DNA of 64,000 bases, from positions 1,031,147 through 1,095,146 of the forward strand of contig NZ_OCMS01000002.1 in assembly GCF_900215325.1 (NCBI RefSeq). The letters are read 5' to 3'. Below, piece by piece: positions 18,265-26,830 of the stretch (the first letter of the stretch is position 1; each line of letters opens with the position of its first letter). The translations under genes were made by a program, and so were the position numbers. The DNA is from Fibrobacter sp. UWB16 (GTDB taxonomy: Bacteria > Fibrobacterota > Fibrobacteria > Fibrobacterales > Fibrobacteraceae). A model generated the notes under the pieces. The model was not told where the DNA came from. It worked only from the letters and a program-made list of their open reading frames with translations, and searched no databases.

Positions 18265-18315
18265 CAAAGAAACAAATATTTTATTATAATAAGGACATGA
18301 AGAAAAGGAGATAAT

Positions 18316-18993
18316 ATGAAAACCAAATTCTCACACCTTACTCTATCATTCGTTATCGCAGGTGTTCTCGCACTTGTCGCAACAACCTTCACCGGCTGCT
18401 CGCTCTTCAAGAAGATTCAGGCAGCTAAAGTCCTCATCCAGACAAAAATGGAATACAAGGACCTCACCTTCGATAACGTCGATGTTTACGAGGACGTTAT
18501 GGAACTCGTGAATAACGGAATGGACGGTTTCTTGCCGAACCCGAAGGCCGTTATGCTGGTCAAGGACTTGTCTCAGAACATCATCAACAAGAGCCTCGGT
18601 AATGCAAACTTTGACGTTTACCTGAACGCCAACAACACAACCAAGGATACCTTGTGGATCAACAAGCTCCAGATCGAAATCAAGTTCGATACGCTTGTGA
18701 CTGTTCCGCTGACACTCAAAGACACCGTCAGACTTGCTCCGGGTGACAACGACTTGCACTTCAATGCTGCGTTCCCTCTGGACGCCAATGTCTTTAAGAT
18801 TAACCAAATCACGTACTACGGCATTGCCGGCTTTATCGACGTATCCCTCACCGAAGGTGGCGAACCGGTCACTCAGGACTTCGAAATCAAGAGAGACGTA
18901 AAGCCTGAAGACGTCGAAAAGCTCCAGAACCTCGTCCGCGACAGATTGTTCGATCTCCTCGTGAACAAATGGCTCGGAAAAATTATTAAATAA
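18316..18993 (+). CDS. exported lipoprotein, unknown
   Basis: 225 residues with a lipoprotein signal whose lipobox is FTGC (Cys28). The rest looks like a beta-rich domain (VYLNANNTTKDTLWINKLQIEIKF... with evenly spaced beta strands), vaguely like LEA14/WHy-type domains, followed by a helical C-terminus with several lysines. Strong ribosome site AAGGAG. Six bases separate it from the M3 peptidase gene, so the two are probably one transcript. Function not recognised. Confidence 0.75.
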   Translation: MKTKFSHLTLSFVIAGVLALVATTFTGCSLFKKIQAAKVLIQTKMEYKDLTFDNVDVYEDVMELVNNGMDGFLPNPKAVMLVKDLSQNIINKSLGNANFDVYLNANNTTKDTLWINKLQIEIKFDTLVTVPLTLKDTVRLAPGDNDLHFNAAFPLDANVFKINQITYYGIAGFIDVSLTEGGEPVTQDFEIKRDVKPEDVEKLQNLVRDRLFDLLVNKWLGKIIK

Positions 18994-18999
18994 TAGCAC

Positions 19000-20694
19000 A
19001 TGAAAAAACGCAACTTTGTTCCGGAGAATTTGAATCCGGATGATGAAAAAGAAATCTCTAAACTATATCGCGCTCTCTTGCAGCGCGATATTCCTGTAAA
19101 CGTTGAAACCCTCCGTCAATGGGTAATGGACTGGAGCGAACTGGAATCGGTACTCGGTGAAGTTAGCTCTAGACGTTACGTAGCCATGACCTGCGATACC
19201 CGCGACGAAAAGGCAGCCAAGGCTTATTCAGATTTTGTCGAAAATATTCAGCCGCTCATGATTGAATACGATGACAAGCTGAACAGGAAGCTCATGGCGC
19301 ACCCGTCCAAGGACGCACTCAAAGGCGAATTTGGCGAATGGCTCAAGGGCGTGCAAGTTTCTCTAGACTTGTTCTCCCCCGACAACATTCCTCTTGAAAC
19401 CGAAGAGAACAAGGCTATTCAGGCCTACCAGAAAATCACTGGTGGCATGAGCGTCGAATTCGACGGCGAAGTCAAGACCATGCAGCAGCTCGCTGCCTAC
19501 ATGGAAAAGACTGATAGAGATCTCCGCGAACGCGCCTGGCGAGCCATGTGGGAACGCCGCCTCCAGGACAAAGAAGCGTTAGACAATTCTTACGATAAGT
19601 TGTTCGAAATTCGCAAGCAGATTGCCAAGAATGCTAACTGTAAGGATTTCATCGACTACATCTTCCTTGCAAAGCACCGTTTCGACTACACTCCGGCAGA
19701 CTGTGAAGCTTTCCACGAAAGCATCGAGAAATTCGTACTGCCGTTGCAGAAAGAAATGTACAAGCGCCGCGCCAAGAAGATGGGACTTGATCGTTTGCGC
19801 CCGTGGGACTTGGATGTCGATCCGCTGAGCAGACCACCTCTCAAGCCGTACCAGAGCGGTGACGAGCTGATTGAAAAAGTCGATTCCATTTTTGAAAGCA
19901 TCCATTCGCAAGCCGGCAAGTGGGCTCGTGAAATGCAGGCGAAAAAGCTTATCGATCCGGATTCCAGACTGGGCAAAGCTCCGGGCGGATACCAGATTGG
20001 TTTTGATGAAAGCCGCCTCCCCTTCATTTTCATGAACTCCGCCAATACGGACCGCGACATTTACACGTTGTTGCATGAATCCGGCCATTCGTTCCATCAG
20101 TTTGCACTTGCAAACCAGCCGATTTTTGCTTACCGCGATGTTCCTGCTGAATTTGCCGAAGTCGCAAGCATGAGTATGGAACTCATCGGCATGTCGAACT
20201 TGAAGCCGTTCTACGGTGACGACCACGAAGCGATTGTCCGCAGCACCGAAGGCGAACTCGCCGACGTGATTTGGTTGTTCCCGTGGGTGGCAAGCATCGA
20301 CAGCTTCCAGCATCGTCTGTACAACTTTCCGACGCACACCGCCGAAGACCGCAGCGATATCTGGAGCGAAATCATGGACCGTTACGATGCAGGCGTGGAT
20401 TACAGCGGACTTGAAGCCGTTCGCCGTAACCTGTGGCAAAAGCAGCTCCATCTCTTCGAATGCCCGTTCTACTATATCGAATACGGCATCGCACAGATTG
20501 GCGCTTTGCAGGTCTGGGCAAACTTCAAGAAGGACCCGCAAAAGGCAATCGACGACTTGTTCAAGGCCGAAAGCCTGGGCAGCAGCCGTCCGATTCCAGA
20601 ACTCTTCGCTACGGCCAACATCAAGTTCGATTTCACGCCCAAGACGTTAGAACCCTTGATGCAAGTTGTGTGGGATGAGCTTGGTAAATTATGA
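19000..20694 (+). CDS. M3-family oligoendopeptidase
   Basis: Zinc metallopeptidase that cleaves short peptides in the cytoplasm. The zinc motif HESGH lies near residue 358 (LLHESGHSFHQFAL), with the third ligand Glu expected in EFAEVASMSMELIG about 25 residues on, both typical of the thimet/PepF family. The 564-residue length matches the M3B oligoendopeptidase branch. No signal peptide. It follows the lipoprotein gene by six bases with no separate ribosome site, so coupled translation is likely. Confidence 0.93.
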   Translation: MKKRNFVPENLNPDDEKEISKLYRALLQRDIPVNVETLRQWVMDWSELESVLGEVSSRRYVAMTCDTRDEKAAKAYSDFVENIQPLMIEYDDKLNRKLMAHPSKDALKGEFGEWLKGVQVSLDLFSPDNIPLETEENKAIQAYQKITGGMSVEFDGEVKTMQQLAAYMEKTDRDLRERAWRAMWERRLQDKEALDNSYDKLFEIRKQIAKNANCKDFIDYIFLAKHRFDYTPADCEAFHESIEKFVLPLQKEMYKRRAKKMGLDRLRPWDLDVDPLSRPPLKPYQSGDELIEKVDSIFESIHSQAGKWAREMQAKKLIDPDSRLGKAPGGYQIGFDESRLPFIFMNSANTDRDIYTLLHESGHSFHQFALANQPIFAYRDVPAEFAEVASMSMELIGMSNLKPFYGDDHEAIVRSTEGELADVIWLFPWVASIDSFQHRLYNFPTHTAEDRSDIWSEIMDRYDAGVDYSGLEAVRRNLWQKQLHLFECPFYYIEYGIAQIGALQVWANFKKDPQKAIDDLFKAESLGSSRPIPELFATANIKFDFTPKTLEPLMQVVWDELGKL

Positions 20695-20729
20695 ATTCGG
20701 AATTAGGATGGATGAATTGATTCTCTAGC

Positions 20730-20761
20730 ATGCCCGCCTCCGTGCGGGCATCTTCTTTTTC
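20730..20761 (+). terminator. terminator after the M3 peptidase
   Basis: ATGCCCGC-CTCCGT-GCGGGCAT hairpin followed by TCTTCTTTTT. The arms are those of the family B repeat. Confidence 0.75.
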
Positions 20762-20832
20762 CTAAAACCTAATACCAGACACCTAAAAAATCAAAAAAAA
20801 TGAAATTTTTTTCGTTTTTTCGCCCATATCCC

Positions 20833-20861
20833 TTGACAAAGCAAAAATAAAAAGTTATAAT
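20833..20861 (+). promoter_or_regulatory. consensus sigma70 promoter for tRNA-Ser and rpoZ
   Basis: TTGACA (20833-20838), 17-base spacer, TATAAT (20856-20861). Both hexamers are exact consensus. The tRNA begins 16 bases after the -10, so the transcript would start about ten bases before it. Confidence 0.9.
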
Positions 20862-20877
20862 TGGCGCACATCCTAAT

Positions 20878-20962
20878 GGAGGGATGGCCGAGTGGTTGAA
20901 GGCGCACGCTTGGAAAGCGTGTTTACCTTACGGTAACGAGGGTTCGAATCCCTCTCCCTCTT
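20878..20962 (+). tRNA. tRNA-Ser (anticodon GGA)
   Basis: Class II tRNA with a long variable arm. Acceptor GGAGGGA pairs with TCCCTCT (one G-T pair at the end); D arm GCCGAGTGGTTGAAGGC; anticodon arm CGCACGC-TTGGAAA-GCGTGTT, anticodon GGA; variable stem TACCTTACGGTAAC; T arm GAGGGTTCGAATCCCTC. CCA is not encoded. Reads UCC and UCU. Confidence 0.95.
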
Positions 20963-20985
20963 CTAAAAATTTTTCGAGGTACCTA

Positions 20986-21300
20986 ATGGCTGAATCTCAA
21001 AGAGTTTATCTTGACGATATTTATGCTAGTGAAGAATGCCAGGGTTCGGTTTTCCGCGCCGTTGTCATGATGGCTCACGAAGCCCGCTTCATTAACAATC
21101 AGTCCAAGCAAGGTTACATTCAGCTCACTCAGAAGCCGACAACTATTGCTATGAACCGTTTCAAGGAACATAAGCTTACGATGGTTGAAAAGGGCGTTAA
21201 TGACGTGACTGAAGATGCAGTAAAGGCATCCGTTGCAGAAGTTGCTCCGACTGCTGAAGCTGTTGCAGAAGCAAGCGAAGCCGCAACTGACGCATTCTAA
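20986..21300 (+). CDS. rpoZ: RNA polymerase omega subunit (RpoZ-like)
   Basis: 104 residues. The segment GSVFRAVVMMAHEARFINN...KPTTIAMNRFKEHKL matches the omega core (in E. coli NRFDLVLVAARRARQ ... KTTVIALREIEEG). Residues 70-104 are an acidic, Ala/Glu-rich tail. The open frame extends upstream into the tRNA, but the ATG at 20986 has a ribosome site (GAGGT) six bases ahead and begins the conserved part. It lies 23 bases after the tRNA and no terminator separates them, so a tRNA-mRNA transcript is expected. Confidence 0.85.
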   Translation: MAESQRVYLDDIYASEECQGSVFRAVVMMAHEARFINNQSKQGYIQLTQKPTTIAMNRFKEHKLTMVEKGVNDVTEDAVKASVAEVAPTAEAVAEASEAATDAF

Positions 21301-21325
21301 TCTTCGAAAAATAAGATTTCAAAAG

Positions 21326-21351
21326 AGACCGCTTTCGAGCGGTCTTTTTTT
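21326..21351 (+). terminator. rpoZ terminator
   Basis: Perfect 8-bp hairpin AGACCGCT-TTCG-AGCGGTCT with a UUCG tetraloop followed by seven T. Confidence 0.93.
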
Positions 21352-21425
21352 GTTTTGTCGTCATAATGATTCATCACCGTCATACTGAGTAGCGAATAGT
21401 CGCGAAGTATCCAAAGCTGAACAAA

Positions 21426-21498
21426 GTCATGCCCGGCACGGACCGGGCATCTCCCATTTATTAACGAGAAGGAGATTCCCGCTTTCGCGGGAATGACA
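21426..21498. repeat. two adjacent family B palindromic repeats
   Basis: Copy 1 (21426-21454) is GTCATGCCCGG...CCGGGCATCTCC; copy 2 (21470-21498) is GGAGATTCCCGC...GCGGGAATGACA, in opposite orientation. The rest of the gap 21352-21553 shows no gene. Confidence 0.8.
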
Positions 21499-21553
21499 AA
21501 AAAAACTACTCCGGAGAGTCGGAATTTTTAGATTACAGGCATCACCCTTTCAA

Positions 21554-22711
21554 TTAATTTCTTTTCAAGATTCTCGACGTTACACCGCGACGAATTTGGC
21601 CGGCAGCACGCCCTAAAGCGTCAAACAATCGCTCCGGCACAGAAACATCCGAAATCTTATTAGGAATTCTTCGCTTGGCAATAGACACCGGCCCATCCTT
21701 TGAAGAGGTGTCCTGCCCAGCTTCTACAATCTGCCAAGTGAAATCGGGCTGCGGTTCCGAGCTTACAGATAAAACCAACTTATTCTGAACCACATTTTTT
21801 CCAACAGCCTGCAAATAAAGTCCGCTTTTGAAATTTTTGAGGAAAAAGACATTCGGCATGTTTGCTCTAGGCGCACCAGCTTTTTCAAACACGTAACGCT
21901 GGTGAGCACCGCCGTTGTAACCGTAAGTCGAAGCGACAACGCCCGCCGCCGTCGATTCGTTCGGGATATCGACCACGCGGTTCCCGAGCTGGATGCGGTA
22001 AGTAACAGGATTCTCGCCTACCGAATAAATTTTCACGAAAGTAGCCGAATCAGTGCAGCTCATCAATTCAAGAGCATTAGATGACGTAATCCCCATGCAA
22101 GTTTTTTCATCGAGGAGAGACACGACCCTCCCCTGCATGTAGAACGCTTCCTTGAAGATGTCTTGATACATGGCGTTCACGATTTTTACGTGATTGATCA
22201 AATCCTGTTCGGAATGGACTTCGCTCTTGTAATTGATGCCATATGGCCAGAAATGCTGGCTATCGCCCTTGAGTACGGCATCCGGACCATCAATTTCCTT
22301 GATAAGCGCTTGGGCTTTTTCGCCCAGGAACACGCCATCCTTAAACATAGCCTTGTATTCCGAGGTCGTACCCATGCCCATGGTATGCGCCATTTCGTGC
22401 ATGGCAGTGCCCACATACATATAATTGCGATCCTTACCAAAACGTAAGTCGCCATTGCTGCTCGCTTCAGCTGTAGGAACGCCCGTGCTGTAGTAAACTT
22501 CGATATGCTTTGAAAGGTCTGAATATTTATTGTACAGGAATACCGCCGAATCCATCGCCGCCGTAATATGTTCGTAGGCGTCCAGTTCGTCCTGGGTAGG
22601 GTTCGCTGATTTATTCAAATGGTATTCAACGTTGCCGGCAAAAACGCTAGACAACGGAAGCAGGAAGGAGAAAATTCCTATAAAACTTGATTTTTTTACA
22701 AAAAGATTCAT
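21554..22711 (-). CDS. secreted zincin-like protein with ricin-type beta-trefoil and basic C-terminal tail
   Basis: Start chosen at 22711: the longer frame from 22837 lacks a ribosome site, whereas MNLFVKKSSFIGIFSFLLPL is a clear signal peptide ending in SVFAG. A zincin motif HEMAH (followed by TMGMG) sits near residue 112, suggesting a zinc metallopeptidase, although a third ligand is not obvious. From about residue 210 the sequence shows beta-trefoil (ricin-like) features: ALELMSC, HQRYVFEK, LYLQAVGKN, FTWQIVEAG. The last 40 residues are Arg-rich with FDALGR, like tails on other secreted proteins here. It could bind or process plant cell-wall material; inference. Confidence 0.65.
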   Translation of the reverse strand: MNLFVKKSSFIGIFSFLLPLSSVFAGNVEYHLNKSANPTQDELDAYEHITAAMDSAVFLYNKYSDLSKHIEVYYSTGVPTAEASSNGDLRFGKDRNYMYVGTAMHEMAHTMGMGTTSEYKAMFKDGVFLGEKAQALIKEIDGPDAVLKGDSQHFWPYGINYKSEVHSEQDLINHVKIVNAMYQDIFKEAFYMQGRVVSLLDEKTCMGITSSNALELMSCTDSATFVKIYSVGENPVTYRIQLGNRVVDIPNESTAAGVVASTYGYNGGAHQRYVFEKAGAPRANMPNVFFLKNFKSGLYLQAVGKNVVQNKLVLSVSSEPQPDFTWQIVEAGQDTSSKDGPVSIAKRRIPNKISDVSVPERLFDALGRAAGQIRRGVTSRILKRN

Positions 22712-22854
22712 AAAAAACCTTCCTATACACACTTTCAATCTACACAAATACCTATATATATGCAAGTAAAAAAAGTTTTCGTGAGAATGAAAGAACTTTT
22801 TAACAAACCAAAATGTAATTTTAACGCGGAATATCAATCATAGGAGAAGCCCCA

Positions 22855-23238
22855 ATGAAGGCTAAAATATTCGCATGTTGTTCTGCCCTTGCTCTCGTAG
22901 CCCTCACCGGCTGTTCGAGCAGCCAAAATGCTGTCAACCGTTCTCTTGGCCAGGCCGAAGCGACCCGCACGCTCGCCAGCGACACAGAACTTGACAAAAA
23001 CATCACATCAAGCGCAAACTCCAAGCTTGAAAATGCCAAAGCTCTCAAGAAAGATGGCAAAGAAGAAGAAGCACAGGCTCTTGCAGAACAGAGTGAACTC
23101 GAAATGCGACTCGCTATAGCCAAGTCCGAAAACGAAATGGCCAAAAACGAAGACAAGAAACTCGAAGAAGCCCTCCGCGCAGATGAAGAACGCAAGGAAC
23201 TGTATCAGAGCGTTCTCAACAAGGAAACTAAGAAGTAA
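22855..23238 (+). CDS. small lipoprotein, DUF4398-like
   Basis: 127 residues. Lipobox LTGC (Cys21). The mature part is almost entirely helical and charged (SANSKLENAKALKKDGKEEEAQALAEQSELEMRLA), like the DUF4398 lipoproteins that often precede OmpA-family genes. Ribosome site AGGAG. Twelve bases upstream of the OmpA gene, so the two are one operon and probably act together in envelope anchoring. Confidence 0.75.
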   Translation: MKAKIFACCSALALVALTGCSSSQNAVNRSLGQAEATRTLASDTELDKNITSSANSKLENAKALKKDGKEEEAQALAEQSELEMRLAIAKSENEMAKNEDKKLEEALRADEERKELYQSVLNKETKK

Positions 23239-23250
23239 GGAGCCGCAAAG

Positions 23251-24132
23251 ATGAAGAAGATTTTGACACTCGGCACACTCGCCCTCGCTGCCACCATGAG
23301 CTTTGCTGAAGAAGCTCCCTCCGTCACTCCAGTGGACCAGTGCCGCCTTGCCCTCGACAACGCCAAGGCATCGCTCCCGGCAAACGCCTACTCCGCAAAG
23401 CTTACACTCGCCGAAGGTTACGGCACGTTGAGCGCCCTCGAAACAATCTATGCAGACGATGACGATTCCAAGCTCATCCCGACCGTCTTGGAAAACTGCA
23501 ACAAGTATGCAGAAATCGCCAAGCTCCAGGGTGAAACGCAGGCCGTCCGCAACCACATTGCTGAAAACTGGGAAAGGCGCGCTGCCACGAACCGCACCAT
23601 CGAAGCCATCCAGGAACAGATTGGCAACGCCCGTAGCGGTAAGGTCTTGGACCTCGAAGCCGAAAAGCAGGCCATTAAGGCCCAGAAGGACAAGCTCGAA
23701 GCAAGCAAGCAAGAAGCTATGGACAAGCTGAACGCCCTCCAGTCCCAGATGATCCAGGTGACAAAGGACGCTCGCGGCATCATCCTCTCGATGTCTGACA
23801 TTTTGTTTGAAATCGGCCAGGCCTCCTTGAAGACCGACCTCAAGACAAGCCTTGCAAAGATTGCCGGTATCCTCTCCGTTTACCAGCAGTTCGACGTCTC
23901 TATCGAAGGCAACACCGACAACGTCGGTTCCGAAGAATTCAACTTGAAGCTTTCTCAGCAGCGCGCCGAGAACGTGATGAACTTCCTCGTGGAACAGGGC
24001 ATTGCCGAAAACCGCCTCTCCGCCAAGGGGCTTGGCATGTCGATGCCGATTGCCGACAACGCCACCAAGGAAGGTCGTCAGAAGAACCGCCGCGTGGACC
24101 TCGTCATCACCGACAGAACGCAGAAGAAGTAA
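23251..24132 (+). CDS. OmpA-family peptidoglycan-binding protein
   Basis: 293 residues with a signal peptide (cleavage after SFA). Residues about 95-170 are a long coiled coil. The C-terminal OmpA domain (about 185-290) has the peptidoglycan-binding pattern EGNTDNVGSEEFNLKLSQQRAENV and RLSAKGLGMS...NRRVDLVI. Likely links the outer membrane to peptidoglycan together with the lipoprotein encoded just upstream. Confidence 0.88.
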   Translation: MKKILTLGTLALAATMSFAEEAPSVTPVDQCRLALDNAKASLPANAYSAKLTLAEGYGTLSALETIYADDDDSKLIPTVLENCNKYAEIAKLQGETQAVRNHIAENWERRAATNRTIEAIQEQIGNARSGKVLDLEAEKQAIKAQKDKLEASKQEAMDKLNALQSQMIQVTKDARGIILSMSDILFEIGQASLKTDLKTSLAKIAGILSVYQQFDVSIEGNTDNVGSEEFNLKLSQQRAENVMNFLVEQGIAENRLSAKGLGMSMPIADNATKEGRQKNRRVDLVITDRTQKK

Positions 24133-24149
24133 TTCGGAATTATTTTGGA

Positions 24150-24184
24150 GTCATCCCGGCCTTAGTGCCGGGGTCTCTTTTTAT
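24150..24184 (+). terminator. terminator after the OmpA gene
   Basis: CCCGGC...GCCGGG hairpin followed by TCTCTTTTT; the hairpin is a family B-like repeat (GTCATCCCGGC). Confidence 0.65.
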
Positions 24185-24308
24185 ACAGGAAAAATCATCA
24201 ACTTTTTGATAGAAAAGCCTTTTAATCGAGCCTATTTTTTCTAAATTAAGGCATGTAACTTTTAAACCGGCGGCGCAAGTCGCCAATCAAAAACAAGAGG
24301 TAAAACAA

Positions 24309-25307
24309 ATGGCAGTTTCTTACAAGGAACTCGGCTTGGTTAACACCAAGGAAATGTTTGCTAAGGCAGTTAAGGGTGGCTATGCTATCCCGGCTTTCAA
24401 CTTCAACACCATGGAACAGATGCAGGCCATCGTGCAGGCCGCCGTTGAAACCAAGTCTCCGGTGATCATGCAGGTCTCTAAGGGTGCTCGTAACTACGCT
24501 AACGGCACCATCCTCCGCTACATGGCTCAGGGTGCTGTTGAATACGCCAAGGAACTCGGCTGCGCAAATCCGCAGATCGTGCTCCACCTCGACCACGGTG
24601 ACTCTTTCGAACTCTGCAAGGACTGCATCGACAACGGTTTCTCTTCCGTGATGATCGACGGTTCTGCTCTTCCGTACGAAGAAAACATCGCCCTCACCAA
24701 GAAGGTTGTTGAATACGCTCACGCTCACGACGTTACCGTCGAAGCTGAACTCGGTGTTCTCGCCGGTGTTGAAGACGAAGTTGCTTCTGAAGTTTCTCAC
24801 TACACGAAGCCGGAAGAAGTGATCGACTTCGCTACCCGTACGGGCTGCGACTCCCTCGCTATCTCCATCGGTACTTCTCACGGTGCATACAAGTTCAAGC
24901 CGGAACAGTGCACTCGTAACGCTCAGGGCAAGCTCGTTCCGCCTCCTCTGGCATTCGACGTGCTCCACGCCATCGAACAGAAGCTCCCGGGCTTCCCGAT
25001 CGTTCTCCACGGTTCTTCTTCTGTCCCGCAGGACGAAGTTGATACGATCAACGCTCACGGCGGTAAGCTCCCGGATGCAGTTGGTATTCCGGAAGAACAG
25101 CTCCGCGAAGCTTCTCGCTCTGCTGTCTGCAAGATCAACATCGACTCTGACAGCCGTCTCGCTATGACTGCCGCTATCCGTAAGTATTTCGACGAACATC
25201 CGGAACACTTCGACCCGCGCCAGTACCTCAAGCCGGCTCGTGAAAACATGAAGAAGATGTACATGCACAAGATCGTGGATGTGCTCGGCTCCAACGACAA
25301 GCTCTAA
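24309..25307 (+). CDS. fba: fructose-bisphosphate aldolase, class II
   Basis: Glycolytic and gluconeogenic zinc aldolase. LHLDHGDSF carries the zinc histidine and active-site Asp; VEAELGVLAG and IGTSHGAYKF are further class II signatures; LHGSSS and NIDSDSR bind phosphate. 332 residues, as in the shorter class IIB/gatY-like to Fba branch. Strong codon bias suggests high expression. Ribosome site AAGAGG. Confidence 0.95.
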   Translation: MAVSYKELGLVNTKEMFAKAVKGGYAIPAFNFNTMEQMQAIVQAAVETKSPVIMQVSKGARNYANGTILRYMAQGAVEYAKELGCANPQIVLHLDHGDSFELCKDCIDNGFSSVMIDGSALPYEENIALTKKVVEYAHAHDVTVEAELGVLAGVEDEVASEVSHYTKPEEVIDFATRTGCDSLAISIGTSHGAYKFKPEQCTRNAQGKLVPPPLAFDVLHAIEQKLPGFPIVLHGSSSVPQDEVDTINAHGGKLPDAVGIPEEQLREASRSAVCKINIDSDSRLAMTAAIRKYFDEHPEHFDPRQYLKPARENMKKMYMHKIVDVLGSNDKL

Positions 25308-25345
25308 TGAGATGCGGCTCGGCCGCATTGCGTAAAAGCTTTACA

Positions 25346-25375
25346 AAACCGCTAGGCAATCCGCCTGGCGGTTTT
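25346..25375. terminator. bidirectional terminator between fba and the small lipoprotein gene
   Basis: AACCGCTAGGC / GCCTGGCGGTT hairpin with loop AATCC, flanked by A-run and T-run; serves two convergent genes. Confidence 0.85.
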
Positions 25376-25607
25376 AATTTTTTGATGAAACAAGAATTAC
25401 AATTATTCCAATAACAGATACGGATGCCGCAGCAATCCCAACCTTCGTTATTGTTGAAGCGGCTTCTGATTTCGCATTTTCTTCAGCAACACATTCTTCG
25501 TATTGCGTCTTTTCCGCAGAAATAGCAGAACAATTTGTCGAAGCGCACCCAAGCAAGTTACAACAAAGAATTGCAGACAAAAAAGTAAACACAAACGATT
25601 TGACCAT
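25374..25607 (-). CDS. small lipoprotein with C-terminal hydrophobic helix
   Basis: 77 residues. Lipobox LLGC, a short polar middle with three cysteines, and a C-terminal hydrophobic segment (VGIAAASVSVIGIIVILV). Looks like a real small envelope protein; no family recognised. Divergent from the next gene. Confidence 0.55.
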   Translation of the reverse strand: MVKSFVFTFLSAILCCNLLGCASTNCSAISAEKTQYEECVAEENAKSEAASTITKVGIAAASVSVIGIIVILVSSKN

Positions 25608-25660
25608 GGAATGTAATATAAAAACTTTTGTTATATTAAAAGCAAATTAAAAAGGATTTT

Positions 25661-26476
25661 ATGTTTATGCTCGGAAAGTGCAATCTTTTATTTTTTATTT
25701 CAGCTGTTCTTTTAACTTTGGGTTCCGTCGCTTCGGCAAACAAATGCACGGAAGCTTTTTTCAATGCGCAAGCACATTCAATTTTTAATCAAGAAAGCAA
25801 TTTGCGCTTAGACTCTATTTATTACAGCCAATCACCAGCTGGATGGAATGGAAAAAAATATTTTTATAACGAATCGCAAATTGAAAAGGTTGTGGTTGAC
25901 TTTGTAAACAACGTGATGCCACCCGCTTATTGGTTCTTTTATAGAGATACAAATGAAACCGTTATAAATCAAAAGGACTTTTACGAATATATTGACTCCA
26001 CTTACAGAAAACAGGATACTTTGTTCCACTATTTAAAAGCATACTATAAAACGGAATACGCATATACATGGATCATTAAGATAACGACAGATTATTACAG
26101 TGAAAAAAGGATTTACGAAGATGAGACAGATTTATTAGAATCATTTTTTAAGCAGGACACGATAATAGAAATAAACCATTCCAACTACAATACAGATTCA
26201 TCTTCAGTAGAAAAAACATTTTACATCGCAGACATTAATGATGACAACAAATGCTATGGATACGATGAACAGCTAAATCTTCTATACACATTTACATACA
26301 GCACCACTGAGAACGGGTTTTCTTTAAAACAAAAAAACGGCGACAATTACATCGAATTATTCGTTATCAATGAAGATAAAAATATTACTTCCCTCCGTAA
26401 AACGGTAAAGCCCGTCAAAATCGCCCCCAAAGCCCGTTACTTCGACCTTCTGGGACGATTCAAGTTCACAAAATAA
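25661..26476 (+). CDS. secreted protein of unknown function with FDLLGR tail
   Basis: 271 residues. A signal peptide (LLFFISAVLLTLGSVASA) is followed by an aromatic, Asn/Asp-rich body (many Y, D, T residues) that I cannot assign. The last residues read ARYFDLLGRFKFTK, sharing YFDLLG with the GH43 enzyme at 32067-33884. Base composition is clearly more AT-rich than the neighbours, which may mean a young or transferred gene. Ribosome site AAAGGA. Confidence 0.6.
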   Translation: MFMLGKCNLLFFISAVLLTLGSVASANKCTEAFFNAQAHSIFNQESNLRLDSIYYSQSPAGWNGKKYFYNESQIEKVVVDFVNNVMPPAYWFFYRDTNETVINQKDFYEYIDSTYRKQDTLFHYLKAYYKTEYAYTWIIKITTDYYSEKRIYEDETDLLESFFKQDTIIEINHSNYNTDSSSVEKTFYIADINDDNKCYGYDEQLNLLYTFTYSTTENGFSLKQKNGDNYIELFVINEDKNITSLRKTVKPVKIAPKARYFDLLGRFKFTK

Positions 26477-26477
26477 T

Positions 26478-26513
26478 ACTGGATCCTTCACGGCTACCGC
26501 CGTTCAGGATGAC
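26478..26513. repeat. family A palindromic repeat, single arm
   Basis: ACTGGATCCTTC...TTCAGGATGAC. Confidence 0.75.
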
Positions 26514-26526
26514 ACATCGGTCTATT

Positions 26527-26763
26527 ATGATTTGTCCTCATTGCGGCGCCGAACTGAAACAAGGCGCAACCTTCTGCCCCCACTGCGGGAGCGACAAGAA
26601 CACCGGCTGGAAAGAGGGCGCTGAATACAGCGACCTTGACCTCCCCGACTACGATGAAATCGTCGAGAATGAATTCGGCGAAAAGAAGAAAAAAGCAAGC
26701 CCGCTTGCCATTGCAGCCGCCATCATTGTCGCACTTGCATTTATCGCGACTATGATTTTCTGA
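26527..26763 (+). CDS. small zinc-ribbon membrane protein
   Basis: 79 residues from ATG 26527 (MICPHCGAELK). Two CPHCG motifs, 18 residues apart, make a zinc ribbon; a polar acidic linker and a C-terminal transmembrane helix (PLAIAAAIIVALAFIATMIF) follow. The longer frame starting at 26509 begins inside a family A repeat, so I prefer the internal start. Role unknown; zinc ribbon plus tail anchor is common in small bacterial proteins. Confidence 0.65.
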   Translation: MICPHCGAELKQGATFCPHCGSDKNTGWKEGAEYSDLDLPDYDEIVENEFGEKKKKASPLAIAAAIIVALAFIATMIF

Positions 26764-26773
26764 TAAAACAAGA

Positions 26774-26827
26774 TGGAGATGCCCGCATCCTTCGGCTTCG
26801 CTCAGGACAGGCTCCGGCGGGCATGAC
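26774..26827. repeat. family B palindromic repeat, long-loop copy
   Basis: GGAGATGCCCGC ... GGCGGGCATGACA with the insert CTTCGGCTTCGCTCAGGACA in its loop. Confidence 0.75.
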
Positions 26828-26830
26828 ATT

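Noticed and set aside
20884..20985. Upstream extension of rpoZ through the tRNA
   Set aside because: It translates the tRNA sequence; the ATG at 20986 has a ribosome site and starts the conserved region.
22712..22837. Upstream extension of the zincin-like protein
   Set aside because: A signal peptide begins at the internal ATG 22711, and the extra residues would bury it.
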